NCBI RefSeq assembly: GCF_022539315.1
Contig: NC_066316.1
Location: forward strand, 32,303,245 to 32,367,244
Direction of reading: 5' to 3'
DNA: 64,000 nt
From: Serinus canaria
Taxonomy: Eukaryota; Chordata; Aves; Passeriformes; Fringillidae
Shown one piece after another: positions 63,891 to 64,000 of the stretch (position 1 is the first letter of the stretch; every line of letters starts with the position of its first letter). Both the position numbers and the translations under genes were made by a program. The notes beneath the pieces were generated by a model. It saw nothing but the letters and a program-made list of their open reading frames with translations, was not told where the DNA came from and did not search any database.

Positions 63891-64000
63891 GAAATGACAT
63901 TGTGGAAAACAAAGTTTCTTTGAAACAGGTTGGGATTTTTTTTTTTTAATAACACAGTTATAAGCTTTACTTTCTTACAAGTTTTTAGGAGGACTACTGC

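Larger units (their letters stand above)
27896..64000 (+). other. PRKN: PRKN intron 6, 5' portion
   Basis: All sequence downstream of the exon 6 donor is read as intron 6. The next exon, 137 bp in human and carrying the rest of RING1, was not found by reading. The segment holds a solo LTR, a SINE, CR1 and LTR fragments, simple repeats and several inverted repeats, listed separately. No second gene is evident on either strand. Confidence 0.87.

Noticed and set aside
1..64000. CRISPR arrays, operons, bacterial promoters or phage features
   Set aside because: The window is vertebrate intronic DNA. No regularly spaced identical repeats or prokaryotic gene layout are present.

Overview
This is vertebrate intronic DNA, AT-rich, almost certainly from a bird and probably a passerine. 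The evidence is CR1 LINE copies of several ages (five 3' fragments or truncated copies plus one very old remnant), a TGTCGTGGTTT-type solo ERVL-like LTR with a 5-bp target duplication, and a tRNA-Ile-derived SINE whose tail resembles a CR1 3' end. There are no bacterial-style operons. Nearly all open frames of 60-130 codons are chance frames in intron sequence or frames inside repeats.

The one confident host coding feature is a single 116-bp exon at 27780-27895 (+). It encodes the part of parkin (PRKN, the RBR-type E3 ubiquitin ligase) that ends RING0 and begins RING1, equivalent to human exon 6, residues 207-245. Exon length, phase and splice sites all match. Positions 1-27779 are therefore the 3' part of PRKN intron 5, and 27896-64000 the 5' part of intron 6. 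I found neither exon 5 nor exon 7 in the window, which fits the very large introns known for this gene.

Intron 5 portion: short CR1 tails (2886-2990, 13397-13476), a head-to-tail pair of antisense CR1 copies (4899-6835), an ancient CR1 remnant (7440-7960), a 22-bp perfect palindrome (14875-14896), and a locally duplicated block of about 155 bp (26351-26509 and 27209-27363) just upstream of the exon.

Intron 6 portion: A- and T-rich simple sequence, a complete 1257-bp solo LTR in sense orientation with its own AATAAA (32014-33270), the tRNA-Ile SINE (33725-33845), a 45-bp duplicated segment (41443-41487 and 42729-42773), an old avian LTR-like fragment (57699-57910), and a younger antisense CR1 near the end (62829-63890). 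It also holds three inverted repeats unlikely to arise by chance: 43831-43871, 48176-48240 and 55512-55551. The 65-nt hairpin at 48176-48240 is the most intriguing unexplained structure. I see no evidence of a wholly new multi-gene system.
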